The position numbers and the translations under genes are program-made. Shown here piece after piece: positions 12,601 through 26,000 of a stretch of DNA of 64,000 nucleotides. Each line of letters begins with the position of its first letter. Position 1 is the stretch's first letter. Under the pieces are notes generated by a model that searched no databases, was not told the DNA's origin, and saw only the letters and a program-made list of their open reading frames with translations. The stretch comes from Lethocerus indicus (Eukaryota > Arthropoda > Insecta > Hemiptera > Belostomatidae). The DNA lies in NCBI GenBank assembly GCA_019843655.1, contig JACDQD010000006.1:18866246-18930245 (forward strand). Direction: 5' to 3'.

Positions 12601-13367
12601 ATACCGATACTTTTTATAAATAACTGAACAGTTCACAGTTTCGGATTTTTTGCGCCGATAGAAGCGTGTCACAAGCAGTCGCTTTTGAAACAGTTTGCGG
12701 CCACTCCAACTAAACTGGGAACGCCCAATGGAAACTTCCTCCAGATGACAGGCAGTTGGGCCAACTTGAAAACGTCTCCACATTTGGGTAAAATTAGTTC
12801 TGAACGAAAACTGGCCGAGTTGGGCGGGATACCAACCCACTAGTCGGCTCTAGTGGGAGGGATGTCATTTGAATTTCTAGTACGGACATGGCACCACGGA
12901 AATAATGTATAACCGGATCTCTACAAGGCAAATTACGAAAGGATTTATTATATCATAAAATTTATCGTCACACGAAATAAAAAATTCCTATTTATCGAGA
13001 TAAGAAACTATCATCAAGTGAATGAGAACATTTTTTTTAAACATTTCTTAGATAGGTCTTTTAGAGTTTGATTTATAGTTCATTTTTTCCCAGAAACCTT
13101 CTAATCCTTAATAAAATATTTAATTAAACTGATATTTTTTTTGTCATACAAAGGATTTTGTCCGAATTGTTTTTTTCTGTATCCTTACAACTTATAGGTT
13201 AGGAAGAAAGGCGGAAAATAGTAAATGATGAACACTCGGAATTTATCTTGGTTTCCGGACTTGGTACATGTATTTTTTAGGTCACGTAGTGAGGTAATGG
13301 CGATAGAAGGAATGTATGTGACAGAGGGGCCCCCGTTTCACGTGGAGTTTCCGCTTCCACGGTCGGC
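9653..13367. other. Unassigned DNA with a CpG-richer patch at 10050-10490
   Basis: Most of this block is AT-rich and stop-filled. From about 10050 to 10490 the sequence is markedly richer in CpG. There, frames are open on both strands at once (10019-10405 and 10150-10449 minus; 10212-10484 and 10315-10608 plus), with no frame clearly better than the others and no recognisable domain. This is what a GC-rich patch gives by chance; it could also be a regulatory or CpG-rich element. A frame at 12589-12840 (minus, 83 codons) is likewise unrecognised. Confidence 0.55.
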
Positions 13368-13385
13368 CGATATATCGATATATCG
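13368..13385. promoter_or_regulatory. 18-bp perfect palindrome with DRE-type TATCGATA
   Basis: CGATATATCGATATATCG is its own reverse complement. Its centre, 13373-13380, is TATCGATA, the DNA replication-related element (DRE) bound by DREF in Drosophila and common near housekeeping promoters. The surroundings (13325-13420) are GC-richer, and a CACGTG E-box core lies just upstream at 13339-13344. No TATA box, initiator or coding exon can be paired with it, so a regulatory role is only a possibility. Confidence 0.35.
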
Positions 13386-16300
13386 CCGTCCCGATATTGA
13401 TGTCTCGACCCTCCGGCATATATTTTATAACCTAACTGTTGGAGAACTGCACTTTTAACGTGTTCAATTTCCGCGCTAATCGGTGCCCGACCGCGTTAAA
13501 TTTATCACAAGTCGCGATTTATACGTGGGCCCTCCGCGATGAAAATAAGCGTAATAATTTAATACTATACTATAATTTGACTTCGAATTAAGGCGTTATA
13601 AACTTTATGTAAGGATATGAATGAATTTAGTTGTTGCAAGTCATGCTTTCTCATATATTTTATCATCCGGGGATCCTTAAACGTTTGCAAAGCACACATG
13701 TCTAGTGCAGTTGAACATTACCTAGGACTAGACTGTGAGATACTACTTCCATTAAAATAGGTTAGTTGTCCCCCATATTACTAACGAATGCTAGTGGCCT
13801 AAAACATTCAGCATTAAGAACAACAGCTATTAAGAACATGACTGAATATTTATAAATTATGACTGTAATAAAAATGCTACTCTATTTTCGAAAAATAATC
13901 AGCGAGTCCACTGCCGAATTTATAGGACTAATTTATAGTTCTTAAATACTGCTCACGAACATCGAGTTATTGTCATTTGAACGAGAAGTAAGTCAAATTA
14001 CACAGAGCGAACACTGAAAGTGGGGAAGAAACTGGGGGCTCATGAATAAAACAAAATGAAAATGACCGGCTCCGTTTAAATTAAGAACTGCCGGAGACAC
14101 GGGACAACATTTGATGAACGGGGAGAAGTCGGGAAGTTGATTCAGGGACGGAAAAGCGATCCGGTCTCGGTCTGTTATAACTAGTCATTGGGGCGAGTTG
14201 TGTACTCCTGGAGGCGGGGGCGTGTGGCGGGGGAGAGGGAGACGCGGTCGTGTAGTGTGTGCACACCAATTTAACCGTCGAAATCCGGACAAGGCTGAAT
14301 AATCAACGGTGCAACAGACAAGACTTTCGCTAAGTTTACTCCTACACATGTCCTAATCATAGGTAGTACCGTTTTATAAATTCTGTTTCTGGACTCCCCC
14401 CACAAAATCGTTACAATAAAACTTTGATATTCCATTTTCCAGAATGTAAAATCATATCGGATGTCAATAATTGTAACCCATAACATTTTCGTCATGAAAC
14501 CAATAAAAAGGCTGGGAACTAAATATCATTATAAGTAAAAGCTCATTTTAAGTTTAATTATTAGTGTATGTAGATATACCTATAGAGACCCTGTATAAAC
14601 TATTGAGTTTACGTTTTGTTCCTTAAAAATCGATCCAATGTCAGAGCAAAGTTTAGTATCATAAAATGAAGCTCCTAAATACAATATTTAGAGGCATTAG
14701 TTCATTATTTGTAAAAGTAAAAAAAATAAGGAAATGATTCGCTACAACAAATACAATTTTTAGAGTGGTGTATAATTTTAGAGTGGTGTATGTAATGTCT
14801 ATCCAATGTCGGTTCCACTAGGCGAATAAAACCCTTTTTCCCCTGCTCGTAGGTCAGCTTCTGCCGTGCATCGGACACCGGAAGACGGAGGGCCACCAAT
14901 TAAGTGTTCAAAGTAAAAGTGACATTAAATACAGGTCAGGGCGGGGCGGCCGCCGGCGGGACAATTAAGACCCGGGCATTTGGAATCGTTTCTGCAGACA
15001 GACAAAAGACTTGGCTCCCACACCTCATAATGATTGCCCCCCCCCCTCCAACTCTCGAACAAAGAACCCCAGTCTGGACTTCAATGGGCTCATATTAAAG
15101 GTAGCAGCCGACCTTGGAAATATTAATTGCCTCTGTCGAGCGTCGATAGGCCGAGAGCGCGCTGTGAATTTTTCTGTGCGATATTGACACGAGCGGGCAT
15201 AACAGTATTATTGAGTATTTTATCTGTGTAATATTGATGTAATAGTATTTAGTGTAGTAATTTTGTGAAAACCTTTTAATTGTCCTATCTGTAATTTTCA
15301 CTTGGTAAAATTTATCCATCCCTTTTCGCAAATATTGGTCTTGCCAGAAGGACTGACTATAGCTCCGTCCCCACCCTCCAGCGCGTCGTAAGGAGGGAAC
15401 GACTGTATTGTTCGAGAGCGGCCTCGGTCGGGAGTTTTGAAATAGAGTAAGTCGAGACAAAAGAGTGTCATAATAATGGGGGGGAGAGGAGGGAGTGAAT
15501 AAAAAATGGGGTTATTCCACGGTAGGAATTACAGTCAAGAGCAAAAACTATTTTTCGCCGGCTACAGCAAACATCTAATTCCTTACAGCAGCCCAGGATA
15601 ATGTAATTACCGGGACTCCGGGTATTTTAGGACACCGGGTCTTTTAATGTAATTATTGTAGGCAGAAAAAACCTCGAAATTAGGACGTTCGGCATAATTC
15701 AACACAGTAAAATATGAAATTTCTGGAACCGTAATTTATTAAGTTGGTGTTTAATGGCGTGCGATGTTTGAACGCATTCATTAAACTGCGTTTACTTTGA
15801 CTTGTGCTTCCGCCTGTAGCTACTCATTAATTCTGATTTCTAAGAGCCTTACGACAACACATCCAAAGGAGAAGGAAACAAGAGCATTACCCTTCTAGAG
15901 GATGTGAGGTATATAATGTTATATACTAGTGAGAAGGATTAAAAGTCGATCAACTATATAGCAAAGATTGACCATAATGAAGACAGTACAATTTGTCCAT
16001 ATTAATTCATATCACCACATAATGGGAATATTAAAGAAAATTGACGGATATATTTAGAATAGATATAGGATCCAATGTTTTGGGTTAATTCATTACACTA
16101 TACGATTTGATATGAGAAATGGATAGGGGAAAAGATGGAGCACCCGGTTAAAATACGAGGGCGAAGTAGCAATTTAACATCAAAAGTTTAGCTCATGGTT
16201 GGTAATAAACTCTGAGAATAACACTGGTGGTGAAGATGTAAAAAAAGGAAGCGTTCACTGGAAATCCTTGCGCCGGCCGTAAACCTGGCCAAGCGCCGAC

Positions 16301-17203
16301 TAGGGTAGAGGTAGTAAACACCGCACTGGGAATAGAGCCACGCCTGTTTTCAACTCGACAAAACATTGCCATAAAACAACGACGAATGTTTTCTCGTCAT
16401 TCAGGTCCCGTAATGAAATTTGTATTAAGTGTAAATATAAAATTTAAAAAAAAATCAGACAGTAACAAACACCATACACATTATAATTATATTTTACTAT
16501 CCACGGAATTTAAATAGTAAACGCGACAGGAAACAATAAAGAGGTATAAAGTTCTGTTACAATATTTTGGATTGAAATGCCAATTAAACAGCAAGCTCAT
16601 TAATCAGAAAGCGTACAACATGACCACAGCGGCCATAATATATTCTGACTTTCAGTTTCAAAAGGAAACGGGGATACGGGCGTTAACATAAATCATTGAA
16701 AGAGCTGTAGCGCATTGTGCAGCTGGACCTTCTCTGTCAATGTCCCTCCGGTCCATCATTCACCCGGCCGCCAGTCTACTATCTCAGGATATTCGAAATG
16801 TCCAACACTGACTGTCTAAAAAATTACATACGTCCGTATGTGTTCTCACTCGTCGTTATTCAAAGTTAAACGTTGCTATAAATCTAATCGGCAAATTTGG
16901 GGGAAAAAATTTCCTTCAAAATATATTTTGGATTTCTCGCGCAGCGGAAAAAGTTTACTTTAATTTCCGCCGAAGGGCCAGAGCCCGAGGGGGCAATACT
17001 GCAAACTTGCGCAACAGGACCTATAAGAAATGGAAAAGACTTTAATTTTCTTATTGTCAAACCGGGTTCCAAGATGTTATGCAAACAGAAATGCAATTAA
17101 ACGAGGCGCCCTGTTCAATTGCATAAAATGCGATCCTAGAAAATGGGTCATGCACCGAATTCTCGCATGGAGTCAACACCCGACTGAATTAAATAGAGGA
17201 GGA
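13386..17203. other. Unassigned non-coding DNA
   Basis: No gene is supported. A tandem duplication of about 18 bases ('tttagagtggtgtat' twice) lies at 14756-14792. A GC-rich knot sits at 14935-14980, with GGGGCGGCCGCCGGCGGG. The 121-codon minus-strand frame at 15095-15460 has no domain I recognise. The frames at 16884-17096 (minus) and 16897-17100 (plus) are mutual shadows. Confidence 0.6.
14756..14792. repeat. 18-bp tandem duplication
   Basis: Two adjacent copies of 'tttagagtggtgtat' with AT-rich flanks. A local duplication without further context. Confidence 0.85.
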
Positions 17204-18381
17204 AGGCCGATTGAGCAAATATACGGTTAATATGGCATGGACTAAATTAAAATGAAGATTAGACCCCCCTACGTCGCCTTGTCACGACTCGATATTTATT
17301 ATACAAACACAATCTTCTCATATCAGTTTTCATATTGAAAAAATACGAATTTTTGAGGTAATGCAGGCTATTCTGATTAGTTTCGAGAGTGAATTTTTGA
17401 ACACCAGTAACAGATGCCAATTAGATGCAAAATCAACTATAGAAACAATATAGAAAATATTAAAATAATGTTTAGGACAACATGTCGAATTTCAGAAAGC
17501 GATTTGAAACATCCGCACATAGCCTTGTTTTAATGAGACAGGAATTTATTCATGTCACAAAATTATAATATCTTGTTATATTGTATGCCATACAGTCCAT
17601 CATTAATCTTGAACAAGTTGAAGTTTGAATTTTATGGATACGACAATAATACAATATAAGTTCAATAAAGAATGTTTATTTTGTGCAATATAGTCATAGT
17701 TTGGTCGGGTATGATGGTCATATAACCACACACTCTCATATAAGAGAATATAGGGGTGTAATATGTGGATATGAGTAGAACAACTCGTCATCCTCTATTC
17801 TTCCCTAACAAAAACCAGTTAATGTTGAAAGCTGAACATTTTTACGGTTCACATATCTCGTCATCTCCCTAATGTCAGTGAAACTGTATTCTATTATTAT
17901 TAAAATCAAGAAAAGCCGATAAATATCGATAGAAGGGAAATAAGGTGACACTGTTTAAGGATTACCACCAACGAACTACTGGAAAAATTCACAGCAAATA
18001 AAACGTACCAAATAAAACTATTCAACTACATGTACCAACACTCTACCACATTATTGGAACACGTATAATTCTTATATACGCGCAGAAATAAACATATATA
18101 ATACAAATCTACAGTTGAATAATTTGCTAAAGGAACAGGCGCTAGGAACGATTTCCAGCACAACATGGGGATCGTGCGGGTCTAGTATCATCGCCGTGGA
18201 GTTTCGTCCGGGCAATATAGAATAACGAGCCAGCGACCTTTTTCTTTCCTTGCGGTCACAATAAGGTAAATTCCATACATAAAACCTTATACTATACCAC
18301 CTACAATGAATTTGTGTTATATTTTTACTTTCCAGAGTTGAATACTAAAACTTATGTTCCATCGAGCTCTGCTATTACAGT
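17204..18381 (+). repeat. Dispersed ~1 kb repeat, copy 2
   Basis: This is the partner of 2228-3262 in the same orientation, from GGCCGATTGAG to 'gagctctgctattacag'. Relative to copy 1 it has extra bases around 17264-17325, an extra ~130-base stretch near 17645-17775 containing a tandem of 'catataa/atataag' words, and a short insertion near 18265-18285. It lacks the 25-bp palindrome of copy 1. Neither copy keeps a long reading frame. The 15 kb spacing and different flanks argue for independent insertions or an old segmental copy, not a local tandem duplication. Confidence 0.85.
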
Positions 18382-21300
18382 TAAAAGAAAAATGTAAATT
18401 TTCAACCCAGTGATTAATGCTGAGCTGAATTAAAAATAAATGGCTGGACGGAGCGACATATGGCCTTAATAGATGTCAACCCACGATCCCGGAAGTAATC
18501 CCCAAACCAACCGATGACCTGGTCTAAGTCCTTTGTGTAAAAAATATCTCAGAATTAGCAGCGGGTCAAAAATTGAAAATCGCTAGGGCTAGTCAGAAAT
18601 CCGTTATACCACATCTCTGAAACGGAGAAAGAACAAAAGCGACCATATTTATGCTGTAATACAGATAATAATATATAAACAAAGTTCTAAGGAACTTTTC
18701 CTGTACAAGAAATTATGATACAATTAAATATAAATGTGCGTGTGTGTGATCGAAAGGTATAAAATGAAATAATCATTATGTTGTAATATTGAACGTTGAT
18801 TTATGCGAGTTACATCATTCGTAGCACATTTAATAGTAGTCATTTCGGAAGACAATTATGCACAATATAATAAATATTTTTAATAGGAATGAAACGCACT
18901 GTAAGTACTACTGAGTCATACGCTAATAAAGTTATGGCATTTGTATCGGTCTACATTTTTGGTATATCGTTAAAACCTTAAGATGTTAGTCATATTCTTC
19001 ATTTATTCAAGACTAATTAGAATATGAAACTTTTATTTCTTGAATTTAAAAAGTTTCTCTGTTCATGAACTTATAAAAGTGTGTCTACGCTCTCACAGGA
19101 ATATTACAATTTTAACGGATATTTTTATTTCTTGTTCCCAGTAGAAATGGTTTTAACGGTTCTATTTTAATGTTTCATAGGACGTTGGAAGGGGGGGGGT
19201 TCTTATCTTTCTTAGGCGCTGAAGGATTAGCCATCAAGAAGATAGGGGGCCTTGCATCTGTAGTAATCTACGCCGGGAGATCGGCGGGCATACATAAAAA
19301 AGGGCGAAACGACTAAGCTCGGCGGGGAGGGGGGTGGTTAAAGACGGCGAAGGGGATGAAGGGGTGGTCGCTGGGGCGACAGAAGATAAGGGCTCTGGGG
19401 ACTCCGCTAATACAGCATCCACCGAACGCTCCACACTCGGTGGCCGGCTCTTTCTTCTGGCGGTCCGGCGGACGCGATAAAGCACCCCCCCGCCTCCGCC
19501 CCAGCACTTAGCAATCCCGCGCCAACCCTGAATTTAAACGATGACATTAAATCCGAGCAGACGTCTCCCGGGGGGGAAATAGAAAGACGCTGCCATGTCC
19601 ACGAGAAAACTGCATATATCTGCTCTCTAAGTCAGAAAAATTTTGTCAGGCACCAGGAAACGCATGTCGTTTGTTTCTAGAAACGAGAAAAACTCCAGTC
19701 GAGATTACTCCTGCTTGTACACTAAAATAAAATTTTCCTTATACAACTATATAATTAATATAAAAACCGTACAATTTTCAAGGAGAATTTCATGTTTAAT
19801 ATTTTCTGCATACGTATCGGGTGATACGAATGGAGATCGAGAGGGTAAATAACAGATCATTCACTTCACGAAGTTCCCAACCCCGGCATCGGAATGGTAC
19901 GAGCCTGACTAATTGTAAATATTAAATAAACAAGTACCATTTTTCCCTCGTTCCTCATGTTACATTTCTCCTTCGGCGGGCGAACTTTTAATAAGAATTT
20001 TATTCGATAAGTAAGTATAACAGCGCAGGCATTAAAGTGCTTGCTTTTAATTCCGGGGGGGAAAACCAAGAAGTGGTGAATTATCTCGGTAGATAATCTA
20101 ATGCTGAAAATCTCTGGTTCGAGTATCGATCGGCGAGTCTCAAGAAGCGTTTGAGAAATGGCCATTAGTGCCCGGGTTGGAGAACTGAAATAACTCGCTC
20201 CGTACTCTGTTCCTCTCTCATTACGAGTGTTGAATCAATAACTGTTCGTAATAAGTTTGAGGAATAGAGGCATCATTATGAATGATTGAAGGAGGCATAC
20301 TTCACTGTCTTTATTAGTTGAGATTGAGGGATCGACTCGGACTAAATTTATCGCATTCAATATATAAGATGTCAATATTTACATTAAGAAAATTGGATCT
20401 TATATATATTGTTTTAAACTGATATTATCACTTTCGTCATGGAAAAATTTTCGATCTCTTGCGATTTAAGTTTCCATTTCTTCAAAAAAGGAATCATAGT
20501 ATAGCAATAAAATTAAGATAAAATATCTTCTAGAGTAAATAACTCATTATTAATTTTATTAAGCCATAATAGCCATAATAGATGAAATAATTTTCTGCGA
20601 GAAGAGCATGGACGGGCATTAAAGGGAGGAACCTATTCCAAGGGAAGAGGCTGGAGTAAGGAAAAAACTTTTTCGATATTTTCGCGCCATTGACTGGGGA
20701 CTGAATTCAAGTGACGGGTGTGACGGAAGTATTGGGACCGGCGTAAACTTCGGGGTTTAGGTTAGGCGTCACAAATTTTAGACTAAGCCCAACTTCCTTT
20801 TATTTTTCACCTAAGTTCGCTCAAAGTCCAACCTGATCCGGCGGCCCCAACCAACCCGGCTCCCCTGTTTATTGTGGGTGGACATGACGCTACAGTTTGC
20901 ACACAATTAAATTATGATCCTGGAACCTCTGTGAGTGGTTCCCAACGAAACTAATGAACAAAGAACCAAATAAATTACATAATTTCAATTCTTGCTTCAA
21001 TTTTGGGAACAGAGAAAAGGTTCCGCCACCAGGAAATCCGAAACGAAGTTTCACTTCTAAAAACTGCCATTTGTTTTGAAAACACAGCATCTAGAGAGGC
21101 CACGAATCACGGTGGAGGGTGGATATGATCTAAATTGAAATTTTCCAAATTTGAAACGTTATACTCTTATATGAATTTTGTTATAACCGAAAATGAAGCG
21201 TTCTTGTACAAAACACTATAATAAGGCTACCTTACCATAAAAAGTATTTAGTTGCTAATGGAAATGATAAAATTATACACTTCCCTCTTTTTACATTACA

Positions 21301-22706
21301 CATAAATATAAACGACGTATAAATATATAAACAAGTACAAGTTTATGTATCTCTATACTCTATAATTGCTTTTCAATTAATGTTTTGAAAAGTTTATTGC
21401 CCCGACAGACATGAATAGAAACTTCGGAGAACCGATTAATTTCAGCAACTTGTCATTCCAGAACCAACAAACACGTCAGAAACTTGTAGTACGAGCACAA
21501 TTAAGCATCGTATCAATATAAAAGAACATATTGCTCTACAATCAATCCATCAGTCTATTGATCGATTACGGTAATGAGTAATAGATGATAAGTGATGTAT
21601 TGTTCGCGTAAAGTGCATTAATTCTCGCTTCAAATTGTTGATATTATTCGTATTTAACTGTAGTATAATGACTTGTGGAACTGGTATTATAAATTCCTTT
21701 ACGCAACTAATATGCGTTGAATATCTATCTGAATTGAGGATGATTTGATCTAAACGAGGTTTCAATTAATGACAGCCTAGAATGTTTCGAACAAACCCTA
21801 GCATAAATTACTGAGTGTGAGTGTTAATTCTAAAGATTAATTACTGTTTCACTAGAAGGACAGTCATCTATATACCAGCTAGTTGAATCCAAGTCAAGTA
21901 GCCAGAATATTTACAATTATCGTGTTTTGCGTAAAAATGACTATATCTCTTTAGAAATAAATGCATTAAAAGTCTGAGATGCCCAGATAATAGAGAGCCG
22001 GTTTGGAATTCCAGATAGGTGATGTACAAGTTTTCCAGGCGAGGTCCATTATTTGTTTGGAAGATAGTCTAAAACTTTTATCATTCCCAAAATATGGCTA
22101 TATTTATTGATAAACGTATGGTCATCCTGATTGCTCGCTACATTTCCTTAATCTTTCTTGAGTAATCAGATTCAAGTTCATTCCAAAAACATTATTATTT
22201 TCATACTAAATAGAAAAATGGAGGAGAGGTGTTTTGCTGACACGCTCGAAAGCGGAGTGTCTCCTACACGTCAAATATTTGACGAAAAATTAATAACGAG
22301 TAGCCCTAATTGAAAAAGTTTGAAGCATAATTTAAGGTTTAGCAGGGCGTGCGGGGATGGGGTAGGGATCGCGATGATCTCCAAATTATGGAGCGGCTCT
22401 TAGAGTTGGTTCCAAGACATCCCTGAAATCCGGCCACCGACCACAGAATCGATACCACAAGATCTTCCATACCCGAGAGTCCCATACAACCGAAAGGCTC
22501 GCCTTTCAATTCCTCCTTTCAGTGTTGGATTTTTCAACATACCGCGACTGTTTACCTTGCCCAGTCCCTTTTTAACAGCCCATTCAAATGTGCAATTACC
22601 TTTAATAAAATTCGCATAAAACTTATACATACTATTAAAATTATACCCATACAATCTTAATGATATTGCCCTATATGCAAGTTCCAGAATAGTATGTCTG
22701 ATCGAA
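18382..22706. other. Unassigned non-coding DNA
   Basis: No gene is supported. A G/C-rich patch at about 19230-19520 holds two overlapping minus-strand frames (19234-19485 and 19313-19507) rich in Pro, Arg and Ser, typical of chance translation. The minus frames 19866-20165 (99 codons) and 22400-22717 (105 codons) show no family I recognise; the latter ends inside the satellite island that follows. Confidence 0.6.
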
Positions 22707-22910
22707 CGTGCACCCAACGAAATTTAATTAAGTATATTTCCGCACCACCCTCAAGGGGCGCTAGTTATTCGGTCCAAGTGCACTCAACGAACTTTAGTTA
22801 AGTACATTTCCGCACCACCCTCAAGGGGCGCTAGTTTATCGGTGCAAGTGTACCCAATGAACTTTAGTTCAGTACATTACCGCACCACCCTCAGGGGGCG
22901 ATAGTTCGGT
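22707..22910 (+). repeat. 70-bp satellite, three-monomer island
   Basis: Three head-to-tail monomers repeat at exactly 70-base spacing (AACTTTAG-type word at 22720, 22790 and 22860). Each runs from 'aagtgcaccca' through 'gaactttagttaagtac', 'atttccgcaccaccctca' and 'aggggcgctag'. They are the same family as the 36559-37262 array, about 14 kb away, but more diverged. This suggests an older or non-homogenised island. Confidence 0.95.
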
Positions 22911-22994
22911 CGGCGCCGTGTAACCAAAAGATACTAGACCGTCAAGACAACTGTGTTATGCTGATTTGCATTAGAGCAACGTAGTATCTTCTTC
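22911..22994. other. Insert with 9-bp terminal inverted repeat splitting the satellite
   Basis: Between the third and fourth satellite monomers lie about 84 unrelated bases. Within them AAGATACTA (about 22929-22937) and TAGTATCTT (about 22982-22990) form a perfect 9-bp inverted repeat enclosing about 44 bases. It could be a tiny foldback insertion or simply diverged satellite with a chance hairpin. Confidence 0.5.
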
Positions 22995-23058
22995 GCGCTA
23001 GTTTATCGGTGCAAGTGCACCCAACGAACTTTAATCAAGTACATTTCCGTACAACCGT
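22995..23058 (+). repeat. 70-bp satellite, partial fourth monomer
   Basis: The monomer resumes with 'gcgctagtttatcggtgc' and continues through 'gaactttaatcaagtac' and 'atttccgtac', then degrades. It shows the array once extended across the 84-base interruption. Confidence 0.9.
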
Positions 23059-23071
23059 ACAACGGGTACTC

Positions 23072-23092
23072 AATGTCAGAATACCTGACATT
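23072..23092. repeat. Perfect 8-bp hairpin next to satellite end
   Basis: AATGTCAG and CTGACATT pair perfectly around a 5-base loop, 14 bases after the last recognisable satellite word. Function unknown. Confidence 0.7.
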
Positions 23093-26000
23093 CAAAGGGA
23101 CAGAAAATGACTCTAATGCTAATATTTTTAAAATAGAAATTCATCCGAATAAATCCTTCTTGCATCCCATTTGATTATATTTAATATTTCTTCTGCATTA
23201 TTAAATATTTAATTACCGCGAATAAAATCCAAATAAATGCTGTATGAATCATCTGTCGGGTATCCTGCACAAGAAACTATTGCAGAAGACATTTTGATGA
23301 TAACATAATTATTTCCTTTAGCCTGAAAAAGAAAAAATAATTGAATCAATTATTCCCACATGAAGTATACACTGTAGGACATCACGAAATTATGTTTCCT
23401 TATTATTTTAGTCGTGTTCATCCACAAATTTCAGAACGGCGGGAGATTTATGTTTGTTACAAAATTGAGCCCTAATTCACCGTTATCGGGAGATTGTATT
23501 TCCCTCGTGAGGTATAGTTTATGCCCGGGGATAGGGGCTGGCTGTTGCGGTTTCTTGGCCTCGGAGTGATGGGTTGCCATAAATTGCTAGGTCCGTAAGG
23601 GGCCGGGGGAGCTCTCTCGTTCTAGTGCAGTTTCGCGGTCTTCCCTAATAATGAACTCGACTTCACCGCTCCGCACCTTCGGCGTGGGCCTTGATTTAAT
23701 AAACACCAATCTCTGAATAAGCTCAAACGACGGTGCTCAAATTTTAATTGGTCAACCCTACCGTAAGACCGTATTCCATCATACTGCAGTCAGTAAAAAA
23801 TACTTAAATTGTCAAACTTGAATGAACTTTAAATGAAAAACTGCGAATTATATAGTCAGATAATCAATTTGGATCTAGTTTTCAATTTACCAGGATAAAA
23901 TCAAGAATCAGCCTAAATTATAAAACATACGCTACCTTATCTAAAAAAAGTATATTTCTGTCTGGCTGACGCGTAATTTATATATTTATACGAAAGATGC
24001 GAGATGTTTTCTAAACGAACAATTTCTATCATTCTTTATGTACCCCTTATACTGAGATAAATGCATTGCACACAATTATATTTTACAAATTAAAAATAAA
24101 TAGTACGGCACTATGGTAGCTTGGTCGTTTCTCGAAGGGTCATTATTTCTGTTAAGCTAAGAGTGTAAAATAAATCCAAATTTGGGGTAATATTCGGATA
24201 TCACTCTTTCTCTCTCTAGGTACACTCTCTGTTGGTCAATAAAATACAAAATGTCCTTCCAAACAGCATTCAATAGTCATCAATGTAGAATTGAGACGGA
24301 CATGAAGTTAAATATTCAGATTAGGTGGCCAGAGCCGCGAATTAAAGATTCAAGATATTTTCATCCACTAAATGATCACCGGGCAAGGACTTCCGGAGTC
24401 GAGTATCCCCACTCTAAATATTTAGAAGTTCAGATATCTTCGGTAATTGGTCAAAATATTAAAGCAATTGCATGCCAGTAACGCAGTAGGAAATGCACCT
24501 CTCGCTCTCGGACGTTTAATATTTAAGGGGCGGTGATGGCAGGGAAGACCTAACGGCCCGCTGCATAATGGAAGTCCCGTCGAGCTGGTACACTCCCATC
24601 CCAAAAATACTCTCAAACTCCGTCATTAGACGACGCTCGTCGCGACTAAATATAAACAAATTACGCTCCTTCTTCTAAACAGACTTCTAGACGACGATAT
24701 TTATTAGGTTTATTTCAGGGTGGGAAATCAATGTTTTTATGGGTGCAGAAAATAGGGCTGTGTAAGTTATCAATACGCGGAAATGTCTATTTTAAAAGAG
24801 GTAATTCTGTGATAGAAATGGAATAGCTTGCATTTGGCTTTGATAATTTAAAATACCAAAAATTTGATAATTTTAGGCACCAATATCTGCTTTTATAAAT
24901 TCTAATTCTTAATCCTTGGTATGATATTGACTCAATGACTCGATAGCTCAATGAACACAAATCAAAATAGAGAGAGTGAAAAAAAGTCATTTGCTGTTTA
25001 CAAATGTAAGTTAGGAATGAATGTCAAGCACAAATAAAATAGGCGTTCCAACCGTTCGGATTCGCCAAGTCGTTCCCTTCCGCCAAATAACTCGGCATTC
25101 AACAACGCGAGATATTCCATTCCACGTACAAGTCCAGGAAAAAGAAGAGACAATAGGGGCCTTGCCAAAAATTTCGCCGGGGACCATTAAAACACAAGGG
25201 CTTTGTCTCAGCCTCTCGTCGTCTCATTCTGAAAGCCCATTAATACTTTACGCCCACGGGGAGGGAGAGGCCCTATTGTTTCGTCGATTCGGGAAAACCT
25301 CTTTGTCGGGTGTTGTTCCAAGGTCCGTAAATTGAGAACTCCGTTACGACGAACGAAGATACGGGTTCATTAACATTTGCACAGTTGTTTTTTTTTTAGT
25401 ACAGTATGGACCATCTGGATGATTAATCAAACGTGAAGCGTCGATCACCTACATTCAAAAATTACAATCAGTACAAACAACTTTTGTCTTATATGACAGT
25501 ACAGCAAAATAATTCGAACGGCAATAAATCAAGGAGAAACAATAGTTTGTTTTGACCGAATTCGGGTCAGCCTCTATGCCACATTACATCAAATGACATA
25601 CAATTTTTAGTTCGCAAAAATACTAATTTGTAAAATTTATAACCAGGTCATGTTTTAATCAGGTTTAAATGTCATATTTGGGAATTCGCTGATTAAAAAA
25701 CTTTTTTCGCCAAAACCAAAGAATAGTGGGTTCAAGGTATGGAACGACGAACCTACTTAATGATTTGTTTTTTCTGTTTTATTTTGTTTTTTTTAATGAG
25801 AAATTTCACTGGCCACTAGGTAATACGAAAGAAGAAGTCTGTCCTCAAACCGTCATCGAGGTTGAAATGTTTTATTGGGACCGGTTAGCAATAGTTGGGG
25901 AGCCTGCGTGTAGGGCCACGCCCTGTGGGCTCCACAAACATCCCCAAGGTAAATTATCTTTCCCTGAGGGCTCATAGGGACAAGGGTCAACACGCGCCCC

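Noticed and set aside
20100..20140. Possible tRNA B box (GGTTCGAGTATC)
   Set aside because: No A box at the right distance and no cloverleaf or acceptor stem. Similar GGTTCGA words at 179 and 63390 fail the same test.
24196..24220. Short CT run as a splice-site polypyrimidine tract before an exon at 24251
   Set aside because: The tract is followed by AG, but the downstream frame lacks coding periodicity and a matching donor.
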